The notes: generated from the letters alone by a model not told the origin. A stretch of DNA of 64,000 nt from Saccharicrinis sp965230625 (GCA_965230625.1 CBDDLL010000001.1:1-64000), one strand, 5' to 3'; positions 22,670 to 32,262 are shown, numbered from the stretch's first letter. Made by a program: numbers and translations.

Positions 22670-23170
22670 TTATTGATCTTTTAATTCTTTTGCAATTTTA
22701 TCTATAATATTGGTTGTTGAAAAGCCATCTACAAATTCGATAGTTTCCACACTTCCGCCCTTTTGCGTTACAATGTCGTAACCAATAATATCTTCCACTT
22801 GATAATCAGCTCCCTTCACTAAAACATCAGGCTGAATTGTTTTAATTAACTCATAAGGAGTATCTTCATTAAAGAGAACAATTAAATCAATAAACTCAAA
22901 TGCTGCCAATAAAATAGCCCTACTTGTCTCATCTACTATTGGTCTTGTTGGGCCTTTAATTTTACTTACCGAATTATCCGTATTTAATCCTAAAACTAAA
23001 TGGTCTCCTTTTTGAGCAGCTAATGATAAATATTCAACATGGCCTCTATGCACAATATCAAAACATCCATTGGTGAACACAGTTTTTTCACCTTCTTTAT
23101 TCCACCTTTCTATAATTTTAGAAGCTTGTTGTTTTGTAACTATTTTTGATTTAAAATCGATTGTTCCCAT
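22670..23170 (-). CDS. rfaE2: RfaE2-like heptose-1-phosphate adenylyltransferase
   Basis: Nucleotidyltransferase of 166 aa with the cytidylyltransferase-fold motif FTNGCFDIVHRGHVEYL (HxGH at about residues 42-45) and an SKIKGPTRPI segment near the second nucleotide-binding site. It matches the stand-alone C-terminal half of HldE, which makes ADP-heptose for LPS core from heptose-1-phosphate. The heptokinase half is absent here and would have to be encoded elsewhere. Glycerol-3-phosphate cytidylyltransferase is a less likely alternative. It follows the panD terminator and precedes radA by 72 bp. Confidence 0.85.
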   Translation of the reverse strand: MGTIDFKSKIVTKQQASKIIERWNKEGEKTVFTNGCFDIVHRGHVEYLSLAAQKGDHLVLGLNTDNSVSKIKGPTRPIVDETSRAILLAAFEFIDLIVLFNEDTPYELIKTIQPDVLVKGADYQVEDIIGYDIVTQKGGSVETIEFVDGFSTTNIIDKIAKELKDQ

Positions 23171-23193
23171 TTCTCAAATTCCTATAAAAAATA

Positions 23194-23214
23194 AACCCCG
23201 GAAAAACCGGGGTT
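23194..23214 (-). terminator. intrinsic terminator after panD
   Basis: GC-rich 8-bp stem (23194-23201 with 23207-23214, AACCCCGG) around a 5-nt loop, followed on the minus strand by a T-rich run. It separates panD from the rfaE2-like gene, so the latter needs its own promoter or read-through. Confidence 0.8.
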
Positions 23215-23236
23215 AATAATGTATTTAAAGTTAAAA

Positions 23237-23587
23237 TTACACCAACTTATTAGTTTCTGTATCCGGAAATACAAATTTTGGCTTAAACTGCTTTGCTTCC
23301 TCTAGTGGCATCATAGCATAAGTAATAATTATTACAACATCTCCAACCGCTACCTTACGAGCTGCAGCACCATTTAAGCAAATTACACCAGAGCCTCTTT
23401 CCCCTTTTATTACATAGGTTTCTAAACGTTCTCCATTGTTATTATTTACCACCTGTACCTTTTCATTCTCAATAATATTAGCTTCGTCCATCAAATCTTC
23501 ATCAATTGTAATGCTACCTACATAATTAAGATTTGCTTCGGTAACAGAAACATTGTGTAGTTTCGATTTTACAACTTCAACATGCAT
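23237..23587 (-). CDS. panD: aspartate 1-decarboxylase
   Basis: Makes beta-alanine from aspartate for pantothenate. It is a pyruvoyl enzyme that cleaves itself between Gly24 and Ser25. This numbering is reproduced exactly (YVGS) when translation starts at the second of two adjacent ATGs, so 23587 is chosen over 23590. That start overlaps the panC stop by one base (TGATG), which couples the two genes. The proenzyme has 116 residues, a little below the 126 of E. coli. Key residues Lys9, His11 and Tyr58-region are in place. Confidence 0.94.
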   Translation of the reverse strand: MHVEVVKSKLHNVSVTEANLNYVGSITIDEDLMDEANIIENEKVQVVNNNNGERLETYVIKGERGSGVICLNGAAARKVAVGDVVIIITYAMMPLEEAKQFKPKFVFPDTETNKLV

Positions 23588-24438
23588 CATGGTAATTTTT
23601 TGTATATCAAATTATCGATCAATCTAACTTTATCTGCAAATACAGCAATACAACCTACCACATATTCACTTTCATTCCAATTATTAATAGGCTGCAACGA
23701 ATCTCCATCCACAATATTAAAATACTCTACTTTTAATAATGTAGAAACGTTTATCTTTTCTTTCACAAAATTAATAACTTCTTTTATATTTTGTGTTGCT
23801 ATTAACTTTTTTGATTCAAATAATGTTTTTGAAATCAGTAATGCTTCCTTTCTCTGCTCAGGAGTTAATCTTTTATTGCGCGAACTCATAGCTAATCCAT
23901 CTTTTTCCCTTACTATTGATCCAGATTTAATCTCTATTGGATAGTTTAGCATTTTTGTCATTCTCTTTATAATTGCAAGTTGCTGAAAATCTTTTTCTCC
24001 AAAATAGGCTTTATCGGGCATCACTAAATCAAAAAACCTGCTAACAACCTGCGCTACTCCATTAAAATGACCAGGACGAAATTCGCCTTCCATTACTTTA
24101 TCCAACTTTCCAAAATTAAAAACTCTATTGTCCTCACTTGGATAAACCTCATCAACTGTTGGATAATATAATATATTACATGGCGTTTCTTTCAACAATT
24201 CTTTATCTTCTTCAATAGTACGAGGATAATTTACCAGATCGTCTTGATTATTAAATTGGTTAGGATTAACAAAAATACTTACAACAACTACATCTGTTTG
24301 CCCTCCTGCATTATTGATTAAACTTAAGTGCCCCTGATGCAATGCTCCCATTGTTGGTACAAAACCTATTGTTTTCCCCTGCTGCTTAAATTGCTCAACT
24401 ATTTCTTTTAGTTCCTCTGCTTTTGTAACAATTTTCAT
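23587..24438 (-). CDS. panC: pantothenate synthetase
   Basis: Joins pantoate and beta-alanine with ATP to give pantothenate. The 283-residue protein has the PTMGALHQGHLSLI motif with its HxGH (about residues 28-41), FVNPNQF (pantoate/ATP site) and the KMSKS-like GLAMSSRN (about 183-190). It overlaps panD, supplying both last steps of the vitamin B5 pathway in one transcript. It is divergent from the glycogen-synthase-like gene. Confidence 0.96.
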   Translation of the reverse strand: MKIVTKAEELKEIVEQFKQQGKTIGFVPTMGALHQGHLSLINNAGGQTDVVVVSIFVNPNQFNNQDDLVNYPRTIEEDKELLKETPCNILYYPTVDEVYPSEDNRVFNFGKLDKVMEGEFRPGHFNGVAQVVSRFFDLVMPDKAYFGEKDFQQLAIIKRMTKMLNYPIEIKSGSIVREKDGLAMSSRNKRLTPEQRKEALLISKTLFESKKLIATQNIKEVINFVKEKINVSTLLKVEYFNIVDGDSLQPINNWNESEYVVGCIAVFADKVRLIDNLIYKKLP

Positions 24439-24543
24439 CCGGTTATGATTTTATTTTTAATGGTCGGATGGAACTTCACACGATTAAATTATTTGTATTT
24501 ATTTATATCATGCTTCGTTTCATAGTAATTTTTAAAAAACTTC

Positions 24544-24574
24544 GCAAAGTAAACAATTAAATCTAATCCTTAAA
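24544..24574 (-). promoter_or_regulatory. candidate panC promoter
   Basis: Minus-strand TTTA (24571-24574), 18 bp and TTACTTTG (24545-24552), then C. It lies about 105 bp upstream of panC in a 339-bp divergent intergenic region. The -7 is good and the -33 weak. Confidence 0.45.
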
Positions 24575-24700
24575 AGTATAAAAATCAAATATTAATATGT
24601 TTCAACTACCCAATCTAATCTAACACAAAGTTATCATACACTTCTAACTGACTTTCAGGGCATACAAACACTAAATATTTCGTAATAAAGTACACTTACA

Positions 24701-24732
24701 TTGTGTGAGAATTTTATTTTTGCTAATTTTGC
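24701..24732 (+). promoter_or_regulatory. promoter of the glycogen-synthase-like gene
   Basis: TTGT (24701-24704), 19 bp and TAATTTTG (24724-24731) followed by C. It fits the Bacteroidota consensus and lies 46 bp before the ATG. Confidence 0.6.
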
Positions 24733-24777
24733 ACCCTGTTATAATTTTCACTAAGCAAATATCACCAATAAAATAAG

Positions 24778-25584
24778 ATGGAAAAAACGAAGGTTTTATT
24801 TATTTCCCAAGAAATCACACCCTATCTTCCGGAATCTGAAATGTCAATGATTGGTCGCTATTTACCACAAGGCATTCAAGAAAAAGGAAAAGAAATCAGA
24901 ACTTTTATGCCACGATTTGGATGCATTAATGAGCGACGAAATCAATTGCATGAGGTAATTCGTTTGTCGGGAATGAATTTAATCATTAATGATACTGATC
25001 ACCCTTTGATAATTAAAGTAGCCTCTATTCAAGCTGCTCGAATGCAGGTATATTTTATTGACAACGAAGATTATTTTCACAGAAAAGCAACTTTAGTTAG
25101 TAAAGAGGGAAAAGAGTTTGAAGATAATGATGAGAGAGCTATATTTTTTGCCAGGGGAGTTTTAGAAACAACAAAAAAACTAAGATGGGCACCAGATATC
25201 ATTCATTGTCATGGTTGGTTTACTGGATTAGTGCCTTTATATATTAAAAAGGCAATGAATGAAGACCCTCACTTTTCTCATTCAAAACTAGTATATAGTA
25301 TATATAACGATGACTTTACAAACTCTTTTCCAAATTCGTTCCCTGACAAATTTACGCTTGACGGTGTAGAAAAGAGCGATTACGAAGGATTGTCACCATT
25401 TAATTTTGAAAACCTTAGTAAATTAGCAATCAATTTCAGCGATGGTGTAATTCAGGGTAATCCTAATGCAAACCAAAATGTAGTTGAATATGCAAAAGCA
25501 TCTGGAAAACCTTTTTTAGAATTTCACGACGAGGAAACATATGTAGATGCTTTCAATTCGTTTTACGACAATCTTTTGGAATAA
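24778..25584 (+). CDS. glycogen/starch synthase N-terminal-domain protein (short form)
   Basis: Resembles the GT5 starch-synthase catalytic domain (KVLFISQEITPYLPESEMSM at the start, PDIIHCHGWFTGLVPLYI at about residues 139-156). It has only 268 residues against roughly 480 for a full GlgA, and the C-terminal GT-B half that supplies most of the nucleotide-sugar site is missing. The short form is common in this phylum, so it is unlikely to be a fresh truncation. Whether it is enzymatic is unclear. It starts the plus-strand block that continues with DUF4270, DUF4954 and glmS. Confidence 0.85.
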   Translation: MEKTKVLFISQEITPYLPESEMSMIGRYLPQGIQEKGKEIRTFMPRFGCINERRNQLHEVIRLSGMNLIINDTDHPLIIKVASIQAARMQVYFIDNEDYFHRKATLVSKEGKEFEDNDERAIFFARGVLETTKKLRWAPDIIHCHGWFTGLVPLYIKKAMNEDPHFSHSKLVYSIYNDDFTNSFPNSFPDKFTLDGVEKSDYEGLSPFNFENLSKLAINFSDGVIQGNPNANQNVVEYAKASGKPFLEFHDEETYVDAFNSFYDNLLE

Positions 25585-25627
25585 TAATTGTTATATTTTG
25601 ATAGTGCAAACAATAATTAAAAATTTT

Positions 25628-27043
25628 ATGCGAGTACATCATATTTTTATATTAGCCGTAATGGCTATTTTTTTTGTATCGTGCAATGATGATCCAGCAA
25701 AAATTGCTAGTGATATATTTGGCGATAATTTAATTGAAACAGATATTTCGGTTAGCACTGAGAATGATTTAAATGCCCAAAAATATACTGTTGGAGATGT
25801 TGATTTTAATATAATTGATTACTTAATGCTAGGTGAATATAATGATCCTAGATTTGGAAATATTAAAGCTGATTTTTTATGTGAATTATCATTAGGAGAT
25901 GTGCCTCCTACTCGCGAATTAAACTATGCAGATACTGTTGAGTATGTATCTACTGAGTTCAGAATTCAATATTCTGATAACTCTTGGCTTGGCGACACGG
26001 TTGCTATGCATAAATTTTCTGTTTATAAGTTAAACAAAAGGATGGATCCTGATTTCGACTACAATTCAAACTATAATCTTCCAAGTGAACTTTATGACAG
26101 CTCCAATTCAATTGGAGAGAATTCTTTTTATATTAAAAACAGTGCTGTTGATACACTATGGAAAGAACCTAATTATATTCATACATTAGCAATTGATATT
26201 AAAGATGAAGTTGGTTTGGAAATATTTAATGCTGACTCTGCAACAATAACAAACTCTGAGAAATTTAGAGATGAATTATGTAATGGAATTTATGTAACAA
26301 CATCAAAAGAAGATGAAAAAGCAGGCTCTGTACTAAGATTAAACTATCGTAATATTCATCAAGAATTAGCTGTGATATACAGAATAAGAAAAATCTTAAA
26401 GGATATTAATGATATTGATAGTATTGCTTACGATACTCTTGCTCAAACATTCCCTGTAAGTAATGGTTTGCCTATTGCTATTCGGTACAACAATGATTAT
26501 TCTAATATAGACAATAATCCTAACACTGATAAAATTTACTTGCAAGGTATGGGAGGTACAATGGCTAAAATCTCAATTCAAAATGAATTCATAAATAATT
26601 GGAAAAATAAACTTAATGAAAATAATGATAAGACCATTAGTATCGCATCAGTAAACCTATCATTTTATATTGATTCCGCTTATATTGATACCACAAAAAC
26701 AGATTTCGAAGATAACATTAGACACCTTCCTAATAATTTAGTTCTATATTCTAAAAATGAGAGTGATGAATTTATAACTCCAGTTTTTGACGTATCAGAA
26801 TCGTCTGCTTCTGTGCCTATTTTTAGTACTGGTGTTATTTCTGAAGACAGCGGTTTAAAATACACCTTCACGTTAAGTAATGGTTTCTTTGAGGAATTTA
26901 TAAATCCCACGTTACGAATTAATGAAGAACGCAATTACAAAGAGTTTTATCTAGGAATACCAGATCCAGATTTTAGCTTTAACAGAGTTGTTTTACAAGG
27001 TATGTCAACTTCTAATATGACGGTAAAATATGTTGAATTATAA
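25628..27043 (+). CDS. DUF4270 family lipoprotein
   Basis: A 471-residue lipoprotein when started at the ATG at 25628. An upstream frame-open start at 25547 would overlap the previous gene and bury the signal peptide. The signal (MRVHHIFILAVMAIFFVSC) gives a lipidated Cys at about residue 19. The body is Asp/Asn-rich and looks beta-structured, matching the DUF4270 family of unknown function found near glycogen-synthase-like genes in Bacteroidota. It is probably at the outer membrane. It ends at a terminator (27067-27099). Confidence 0.88.
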   Translation: MRVHHIFILAVMAIFFVSCNDDPAKIASDIFGDNLIETDISVSTENDLNAQKYTVGDVDFNIIDYLMLGEYNDPRFGNIKADFLCELSLGDVPPTRELNYADTVEYVSTEFRIQYSDNSWLGDTVAMHKFSVYKLNKRMDPDFDYNSNYNLPSELYDSSNSIGENSFYIKNSAVDTLWKEPNYIHTLAIDIKDEVGLEIFNADSATITNSEKFRDELCNGIYVTTSKEDEKAGSVLRLNYRNIHQELAVIYRIRKILKDINDIDSIAYDTLAQTFPVSNGLPIAIRYNNDYSNIDNNPNTDKIYLQGMGGTMAKISIQNEFINNWKNKLNENNDKTISIASVNLSFYIDSAYIDTTKTDFEDNIRHLPNNLVLYSKNESDEFITPVFDVSESSASVPIFSTGVISEDSGLKYTFTLSNGFFEEFINPTLRINEERNYKEFYLGIPDPDFSFNRVVLQGMSTSNMTVKYVEL

Positions 27044-27066
27044 TAAATAACAATATTATTTCAAAG

Positions 27067-27099
27067 AATGCCATCTTAATTTAAAAGGTGGCATTTTTT
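27067..27099 (+). terminator. intrinsic terminator after the DUF4270 gene
   Basis: 11-bp stem (27067-27077 with 27085-27095, one G-T wobble), 7-nt loop and a T-run. It divides the DUF4270 gene from the DUF4954 gene. Confidence 0.8.
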
Positions 27100-27194
27100 A
27101 TATCAATCATTTTTTACATTTTCTATCTATAATCTTTTCTTATTTTTAATCTTTAATTACTCGATTAAAATACTTATTCAGATAAACTCTAAAT

Positions 27195-29159
27195 ATGTCA
27201 TACAGAAATCTTACGCAAGAGGAAGTTAATACTCTAGAAAATAAAAGTTGTAAAGCTATTGACGGATGGAAAAATATTTTTGTAGATAATAATTTCGATA
27301 CATCTAAAATTAGTAATGTTACTTTTTCAGGAAATGTTTATTTAGGAGTATTTTCTAATAAAATTGAACTACCGTCTGGATGTTACGATTTTTGCGGAAT
27401 TTATAATGCTCATATCCATAATTGCACCATAAAAAATCAATGTTACATTAAAAATATTGGAGCTTCGATATCGAATTATATTATTGAAGAAAATGTAATT
27501 ATTCAGGATACAAGCTGTATTAAAGTTGAAAAAGAATCTTCATTTGGTAATGGAACTGAGGTTGCTACAATAAACGAAGGTGGAGGAAGAAATGTTCTTA
27601 TTTACGATGAACTTTCTGTCCATACAGCATATTTAATGGCATTTTATCGTCATACACCTAGTATGATCGATAATTTAAAAAGTGAAATCAACCAATATGC
27701 TAAAAACCTTTCTTCAAGTGAAGGTTCTATTGGAAAAAACACAACCATAATAAATTGCAGTACTATATGTGACGTAAAAATTGGTCAGTTTGCTAAATTA
27801 GAAGGTGTTGATTTATTAAAAAATGGATCGGTAAGTAGCACTCATAGTGCACCAACTGTTGTTGGACAAGGTGTTAACGCAAAAGATTTTATTTTTTCTT
27901 CCGGATCATTAGTTAGTGATAATGCCTATTTAAGACATTGTTTTGTTGGTAATGGATGCGAAATATCGAGTTACTATACAGCAGAAAATTCATTGTTTTT
28001 TGCTAATAGTCAATGCTTACAAGGAGAAGCTTGCAGTATTTTTGCAGGTCCATATACTGTTACTCATCATAAATCAACATTACTTATAGCAGGATATTAC
28101 TCGTACTTTAATGCAGGGAGTGGTACAAATCAAAGTAATCACATGTACAAACTAGGTCCTGTTCATCAAGGCATTATTGAAAGAGGTGGGAAAACAGGAA
28201 GTGACTCTTATGTGCTTTGGCCAGGACAAATTGGTGCTTTTACTATGATTTTAGGTAAACATTACAGCAATCCTGATATTTCGAAGCTTCCATTTTCTTA
28301 TCTTATTGAAGACAATGGGAAGAGTGTATTAATCCCTGCCCAGAATCTATTTAATGTGGGAATTACACGTGATGTGCAAAAATGGCCACAAAGAGATAAA
28401 CGTAAAGGAAATAAGCACCTTGACTATCTTATACCTGAAGCTTTGAATCCCTATACCATTAATAAGGTTTTGCAAGGAATTGAGATTTTAGCCCAATTAC
28501 AAAAAAAGGCCTCACCTCAAGGTAAAAACCTCATGTACAAAAACACCCAGTTGTCGTTAACCTCTATTAACCGTGGAATTAAACTATATGAGCAAGCTTT
28601 GGTCAAATATGTGGGTGATGAATTGATTAATGTTTTAAAACAACCGAATTTTGATAGTGCTTTTAAGTCTGATGATTTAGATGGAATAAATGAATGGATT
28701 GATTTAGGAGGATTAATATGTAGAAAGGATATGTTAGAAAGCTTTATTAGAGATATTGAAAACAAAGAAATATCTATGCACGGTTGGGATAATTTCTATG
28801 CTGAGCAGTTTAAAAATTATTCTAGTAATAAACAACAACATGCATTTCAAGTTTTAAAAAGCTATTTTAATATTAATGCAAAATCTTGTCCATTAGAAAA
28901 TATATTAAAGTTTATTGAAGAGTGGATGTCGAATAATGAGAAAATAAAGAATAGTATTTTAACTGATGCTAAAAAAGAATTTAATCATAAAAGTAAAATA
29001 GGCTTTGGAATTGATGGGAATGATGAAATTAGAGAACAGGATTTTAATGCAGTGAGGGGTAATGTTGAGAATAATTCCTTTATCAATATGCTTGAAAAAG
29101 AACACCTCGACAAAAGGGAAGAAACAATGGAAATATTAAATAGACTAAATAAAAGATAG
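27195..29159 (+). CDS. DUF4954 family protein, predicted beta-helix
   Basis: 654 residues, no signal peptide, so probably cytoplasmic. The first 330 residues carry many short Ile/Val/Gly-rich turns (IHNCTIKNQCYIKNIGASIS, IGKNTTIINCSTICDVKIGQ) that suggest a left-handed beta-helix like hexapeptide acyltransferases and nucleotide-sugar enzymes. The C-terminal part is helical. It matches the DUF4954 family, whose function is unknown to me. The 69-bp gap to glmS and the family's usual placement suggest a role around amino sugars or nucleotide sugars, which is inference only. Confidence 0.85.
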   Translation: MSYRNLTQEEVNTLENKSCKAIDGWKNIFVDNNFDTSKISNVTFSGNVYLGVFSNKIELPSGCYDFCGIYNAHIHNCTIKNQCYIKNIGASISNYIIEENVIIQDTSCIKVEKESSFGNGTEVATINEGGGRNVLIYDELSVHTAYLMAFYRHTPSMIDNLKSEINQYAKNLSSSEGSIGKNTTIINCSTICDVKIGQFAKLEGVDLLKNGSVSSTHSAPTVVGQGVNAKDFIFSSGSLVSDNAYLRHCFVGNGCEISSYYTAENSLFFANSQCLQGEACSIFAGPYTVTHHKSTLLIAGYYSYFNAGSGTNQSNHMYKLGPVHQGIIERGGKTGSDSYVLWPGQIGAFTMILGKHYSNPDISKLPFSYLIEDNGKSVLIPAQNLFNVGITRDVQKWPQRDKRKGNKHLDYLIPEALNPYTINKVLQGIEILAQLQKKASPQGKNLMYKNTQLSLTSINRGIKLYEQALVKYVGDELINVLKQPNFDSAFKSDDLDGINEWIDLGGLICRKDMLESFIRDIENKEISMHGWDNFYAEQFKNYSSNKQQHAFQVLKSYFNINAKSCPLENILKFIEEWMSNNEKIKNSILTDAKKEFNHKSKIGFGIDGNDEIREQDFNAVRGNVENNSFINMLEKEHLDKREETMEILNRLNKR

Positions 29160-29162
29160 AAA

Positions 29163-29180
29163 TATTATACGTGTATAATA
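29163..29180. repeat. 18-bp palindrome between DUF4954 and glmS genes
   Basis: TATTATAC-GT-GTATAATA is a perfect inverted repeat with a 2-nt centre, 3 bp after the DUF4954 stop and about 50 bp before glmS. It could be an operator or a weak AT-rich hairpin. No protein is identified. Confidence 0.4.
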
Positions 29181-29228
29181 ATTACTTTTTGTCTTAATTA
29201 TTAACGAAACAAATACAACCTATTTTAT

Positions 29229-31064
29229 ATGTGCGGAATAGTAGCGTATGTTGGGGAAAAGATTGCATACCCCATTTTAATTAAAGGACTTCAACGTTTA
29301 GAATACAGAGGATATGACTCTGCTGGTGTTGCGCTTGTTAATTCAGGAACCCATACTTACAAGTGCTTAGGTAAAGTGAAAGACCTTGAAGATCATGCCA
29401 GTGGACAAAATCTATCTGGAACAATTGGTATGGGACACACCAGATGGGCAACTCATGGTGAACCGAATGATATTAATGCCCATCCTCATACTTCAATGAA
29501 CGGTAAATTCACATTAGTTCATAATGGTATAATTGAAAACTATGCTCACTTAAAAAAAGAATTACAATCCAGAGGTTACGTATTTAAAAGTGAAACAGAC
29601 ACTGAAGTACTTGTGAACTTAATAGAGAATATCTATCAAGAGCAAAATGTAAATGCTGAAATTGCAGTACGTTTGGCTTTATCTAAAGTAATTGGTGCTT
29701 ATGGACTTGTTATTGCTTGTAAAGATGAAAAGGATAAGTTAATTGCAGCCCGTAAAGGTAGCCCACTTGTAATTGGAGTTGGAGATAAAGAATATTATTT
29801 AGCATCAGATGCATCTCCAATTATTGAGTATACCGACCAGGTGATATATTTAAATGACGAGGATGTTGCAATCATTAGTAAGGATGACCTAGTCTTAAAA
29901 AATATTCAAAATGATGCTCAAAAACCTAAAATACAAAAAGTAGAACTTACTATTGATGAAATAGACAAGGGAGATTATGACCACTTCATGTTAAAGGAAA
30001 TTCATGAGCAACCTTCTTCAATTTCTGATACTTTTAGAGGACGTATTTCAATTGATAAAACAAAAATATTCCTTGGTGGAATTATTGATGTAATGCCTAA
30101 ACTTACTCATGCCAAGAGAATTATTATAATTGCATGTGGTACTTCCTGGCATGCTGGTATGGTTGGTGAGTATTTATTTGAAGAATATGCTCGTGTCCCT
30201 GTTGAAGTTGAGTATGCTTCAGAATTTAGATATAGAAACCCAGTAATTAATGCAGATGATGTAGTTATCGCAATTTCGCAAAGTGGTGAAACTGCAGATA
30301 CATTAGCTGCAATTAGAATGGCCAAAGAAAAAGGAGCTACAATATTAGGAATTTGTAATGTTGTTGGTTCATCTATACCACGTGAAACTCATGCTGGTGT
30401 TTACACCCATGCCGGACCAGAAATTGGTGTTGCTTCTACTAAAGCGTTTACATCTCAAGTTACGGTTTTAACCATGATGGCATTTATGATTGGTCGCAAA
30501 AGGGGATCATTATATGATGAACTATATAAAAAGCTGATACATGAGTTAACCCTGATTCCTGAAAAAATTAAAATTATTCTTGAATCGGAAGATTATATTA
30601 AAGGTATTGCTGAATTATATAAAGACGCTACCAATTCACTTTATTTAGGAAGAGGGTATTTATTCCCTGTAGCACTAGAAGGGGCCCTTAAATTGAAAGA
30701 AATCTCATATATCCATGCTGAAGGTTATCCTGCTGCAGAAATGAAACATGGTCCTATTGCTCTTATCGACGAAAATATGCCTGTATTTGTTCTAGCTACC
30801 AAGGATAAATCGTACGAAAAAATTGTGAGTAATATTCAGGAAGTAAAAGCCAGAAATGGAAAAGTAATTGCTGTAGTTACCGAAGGCGATGAAACCATTA
30901 AGAAAATGGCTGATCATGTAATTGAAGTTCCTGATACACATGAAGCTATTGCACCTTTATTAACTGTAGTACCACTTCAAATTATATCTTATTATATTGC
31001 TGTTATGAGAGGATGTGATGTTGACCAGCCTCGAAATTTAGCTAAGTCTGTTACCGTTGAATAA
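29229..31064 (+). CDS. glmS: glutamine-fructose-6-phosphate aminotransferase
   Basis: Makes glucosamine-6-phosphate from fructose-6-phosphate and glutamine, the entry to UDP-GlcNAc for peptidoglycan and lipid A. The protein has 611 residues. The N-terminal glutaminase domain starts MCGIVAYVG, with Cys1 as nucleophile after Met removal, and continues TRWATHGEP and HNGIIENY. Two sugar isomerase (SIS) domains follow: the first around residues 290-420 with IACGTSWHAG and ISQSGETADT, the second around 460-600 with LGRGYLFPVALEGALKLKE. The end reads QPRNLAKSVTVE. It is last in its block and terminated at 31091-31124. Confidence 0.97.
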   Translation: MCGIVAYVGEKIAYPILIKGLQRLEYRGYDSAGVALVNSGTHTYKCLGKVKDLEDHASGQNLSGTIGMGHTRWATHGEPNDINAHPHTSMNGKFTLVHNGIIENYAHLKKELQSRGYVFKSETDTEVLVNLIENIYQEQNVNAEIAVRLALSKVIGAYGLVIACKDEKDKLIAARKGSPLVIGVGDKEYYLASDASPIIEYTDQVIYLNDEDVAIISKDDLVLKNIQNDAQKPKIQKVELTIDEIDKGDYDHFMLKEIHEQPSSISDTFRGRISIDKTKIFLGGIIDVMPKLTHAKRIIIIACGTSWHAGMVGEYLFEEYARVPVEVEYASEFRYRNPVINADDVVIAISQSGETADTLAAIRMAKEKGATILGICNVVGSSIPRETHAGVYTHAGPEIGVASTKAFTSQVTVLTMMAFMIGRKRGSLYDELYKKLIHELTLIPEKIKIILESEDYIKGIAELYKDATNSLYLGRGYLFPVALEGALKLKEISYIHAEGYPAAEMKHGPIALIDENMPVFVLATKDKSYEKIVSNIQEVKARNGKVIAVVTEGDETIKKMADHVIEVPDTHEAIAPLLTVVPLQIISYYIAVMRGCDVDQPRNLAKSVTVE

Positions 31065-31090
31065 CGAAGAATAACTTATAAAATACTGAT

Positions 31091-31124
31091 AATAAAAATG
31101 CCGACTTTCGTCGGCATTTTTATT
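31091..31124. terminator. bidirectional terminator (glmS / rfbB)
   Basis: Perfect 15-bp stem (31091-31105 with 31110-31124), TTTC loop, GC core and A/T ends on both sides, between convergent genes. Confidence 0.9.
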
Positions 31125-31145
31125 TAAGAATATCTAGTAAGTTGA

Positions 31146-32198
31146 TTACCTATCTTCATATTGTTCTTGGTAATATTTCTCATAAGTTCCGTCTACAATA
31201 TTCTTCATCCATTCTTCATTTGACAAATACCAATCTATCGTTTTTTCTAATCCTTCTTCAAACTGAAGAGATGGTTTCCATCCTAATTCATTCATTAATT
31301 TAGAAGAATCAATTGCATAACGCATGTCATGTCCAGCACGATCTTTAACAAATGTAATTAACTCAGCACACGTTCCAGTTGGTCTACTTAGCTTGCGATC
31401 CATTATCTCACACATCTTCTTAATTAAATCAATATTGGTCCACTCGTTAACACCACCAATATTATAAGTATCGCCAATCTTACCTTTGTGATAAATCAAA
31501 TCAATAGCTCTTGCATGATCAATTACAAACAACCAGTCTCTAACATTCTCACCCTTCCCATAAATAGGAATTTGTTTAGAATTTTTAATATTATTTATAG
31601 CTAATGGAATTAATTTTTCTGGGAATTGATTAGGCCCATAGTTATTAGAACAATTTGAAACTACAATTGGCATTCCATAAGTATGATGATAGGCTCTAAC
31701 AAGATGGTCGCTACTTGCCTTTGAAGATGAATATGGACTGCGCGGATCATATGATGTAGTTTCGGTAAATAAACCTGTTTCACCAAGTGAACCGTATACT
31801 TCATCTGTGGAAATATGGTAAAACAACTTACCTTCGTAATTATCTTTCCAAACCAATTTGGCAGCATTTAAAAGATTTACAGTACCTAAAATATTGGTTT
31901 TAATAAATGATAATGGATCAGTTATCGAACGATCAACATGAGATTCTGCAGCTAAGTGAATAACACTATCAAATCTATGCTCAGCAAATAATTCATTCAT
32001 TAAATCCTCTGATACTATATCTCCTTTAATAAAAGTATAGTTTGGTTCATTTTCAATATCTTTTAAATTTTCAAGATTTCCTGCATATGTAAGTGCATCT
32101 AAATTAAAAATGTGATATTGAGGATATTGTTGTACAAACAAACGAACAACATGTGATCCAATAAATCCGGCACCTCCGGTAATAAGAATTTTCTTCAT
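31146..32198 (-). CDS. rfbB: dTDP-glucose 4,6-dehydratase
   Basis: Turns dTDP-glucose into dTDP-4-keto-6-deoxyglucose, precursor of rhamnose and other deoxysugars such as the product of the FdtA-like enzyme at 45.2 kb. This is an extended SDR of 350 residues: NAD-binding GGAGFIGSHVV, the dehydratase-specific HISTDEVYG with the catalytic Asp-Glu pair, and YxxxK as YSSSK. rfbA, rfbC and rfbD are not beside it. It follows galE on the minus strand but is separated by a terminator. Confidence 0.94.
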   Translation of the reverse strand: MKKILITGGAGFIGSHVVRLFVQQYPQYHIFNLDALTYAGNLENLKDIENEPNYTFIKGDIVSEDLMNELFAEHRFDSVIHLAAESHVDRSITDPLSFIKTNILGTVNLLNAAKLVWKDNYEGKLFYHISTDEVYGSLGETGLFTETTSYDPRSPYSSSKASSDHLVRAYHHTYGMPIVVSNCSNNYGPNQFPEKLIPLAINNIKNSKQIPIYGKGENVRDWLFVIDHARAIDLIYHKGKIGDTYNIGGVNEWTNIDLIKKMCEIMDRKLSRPTGTCAELITFVKDRAGHDMRYAIDSSKLMNELGWKPSLQFEEGLEKTIDWYLSNEEWMKNIVDGTYEKYYQEQYEDR

Positions 32199-32262
32199 TG
32201 ATTTTGGTATCTTTTAGTGTTATAGAGTTATAAAACTAGATGCAAGGTATAATTTCAAAAAA

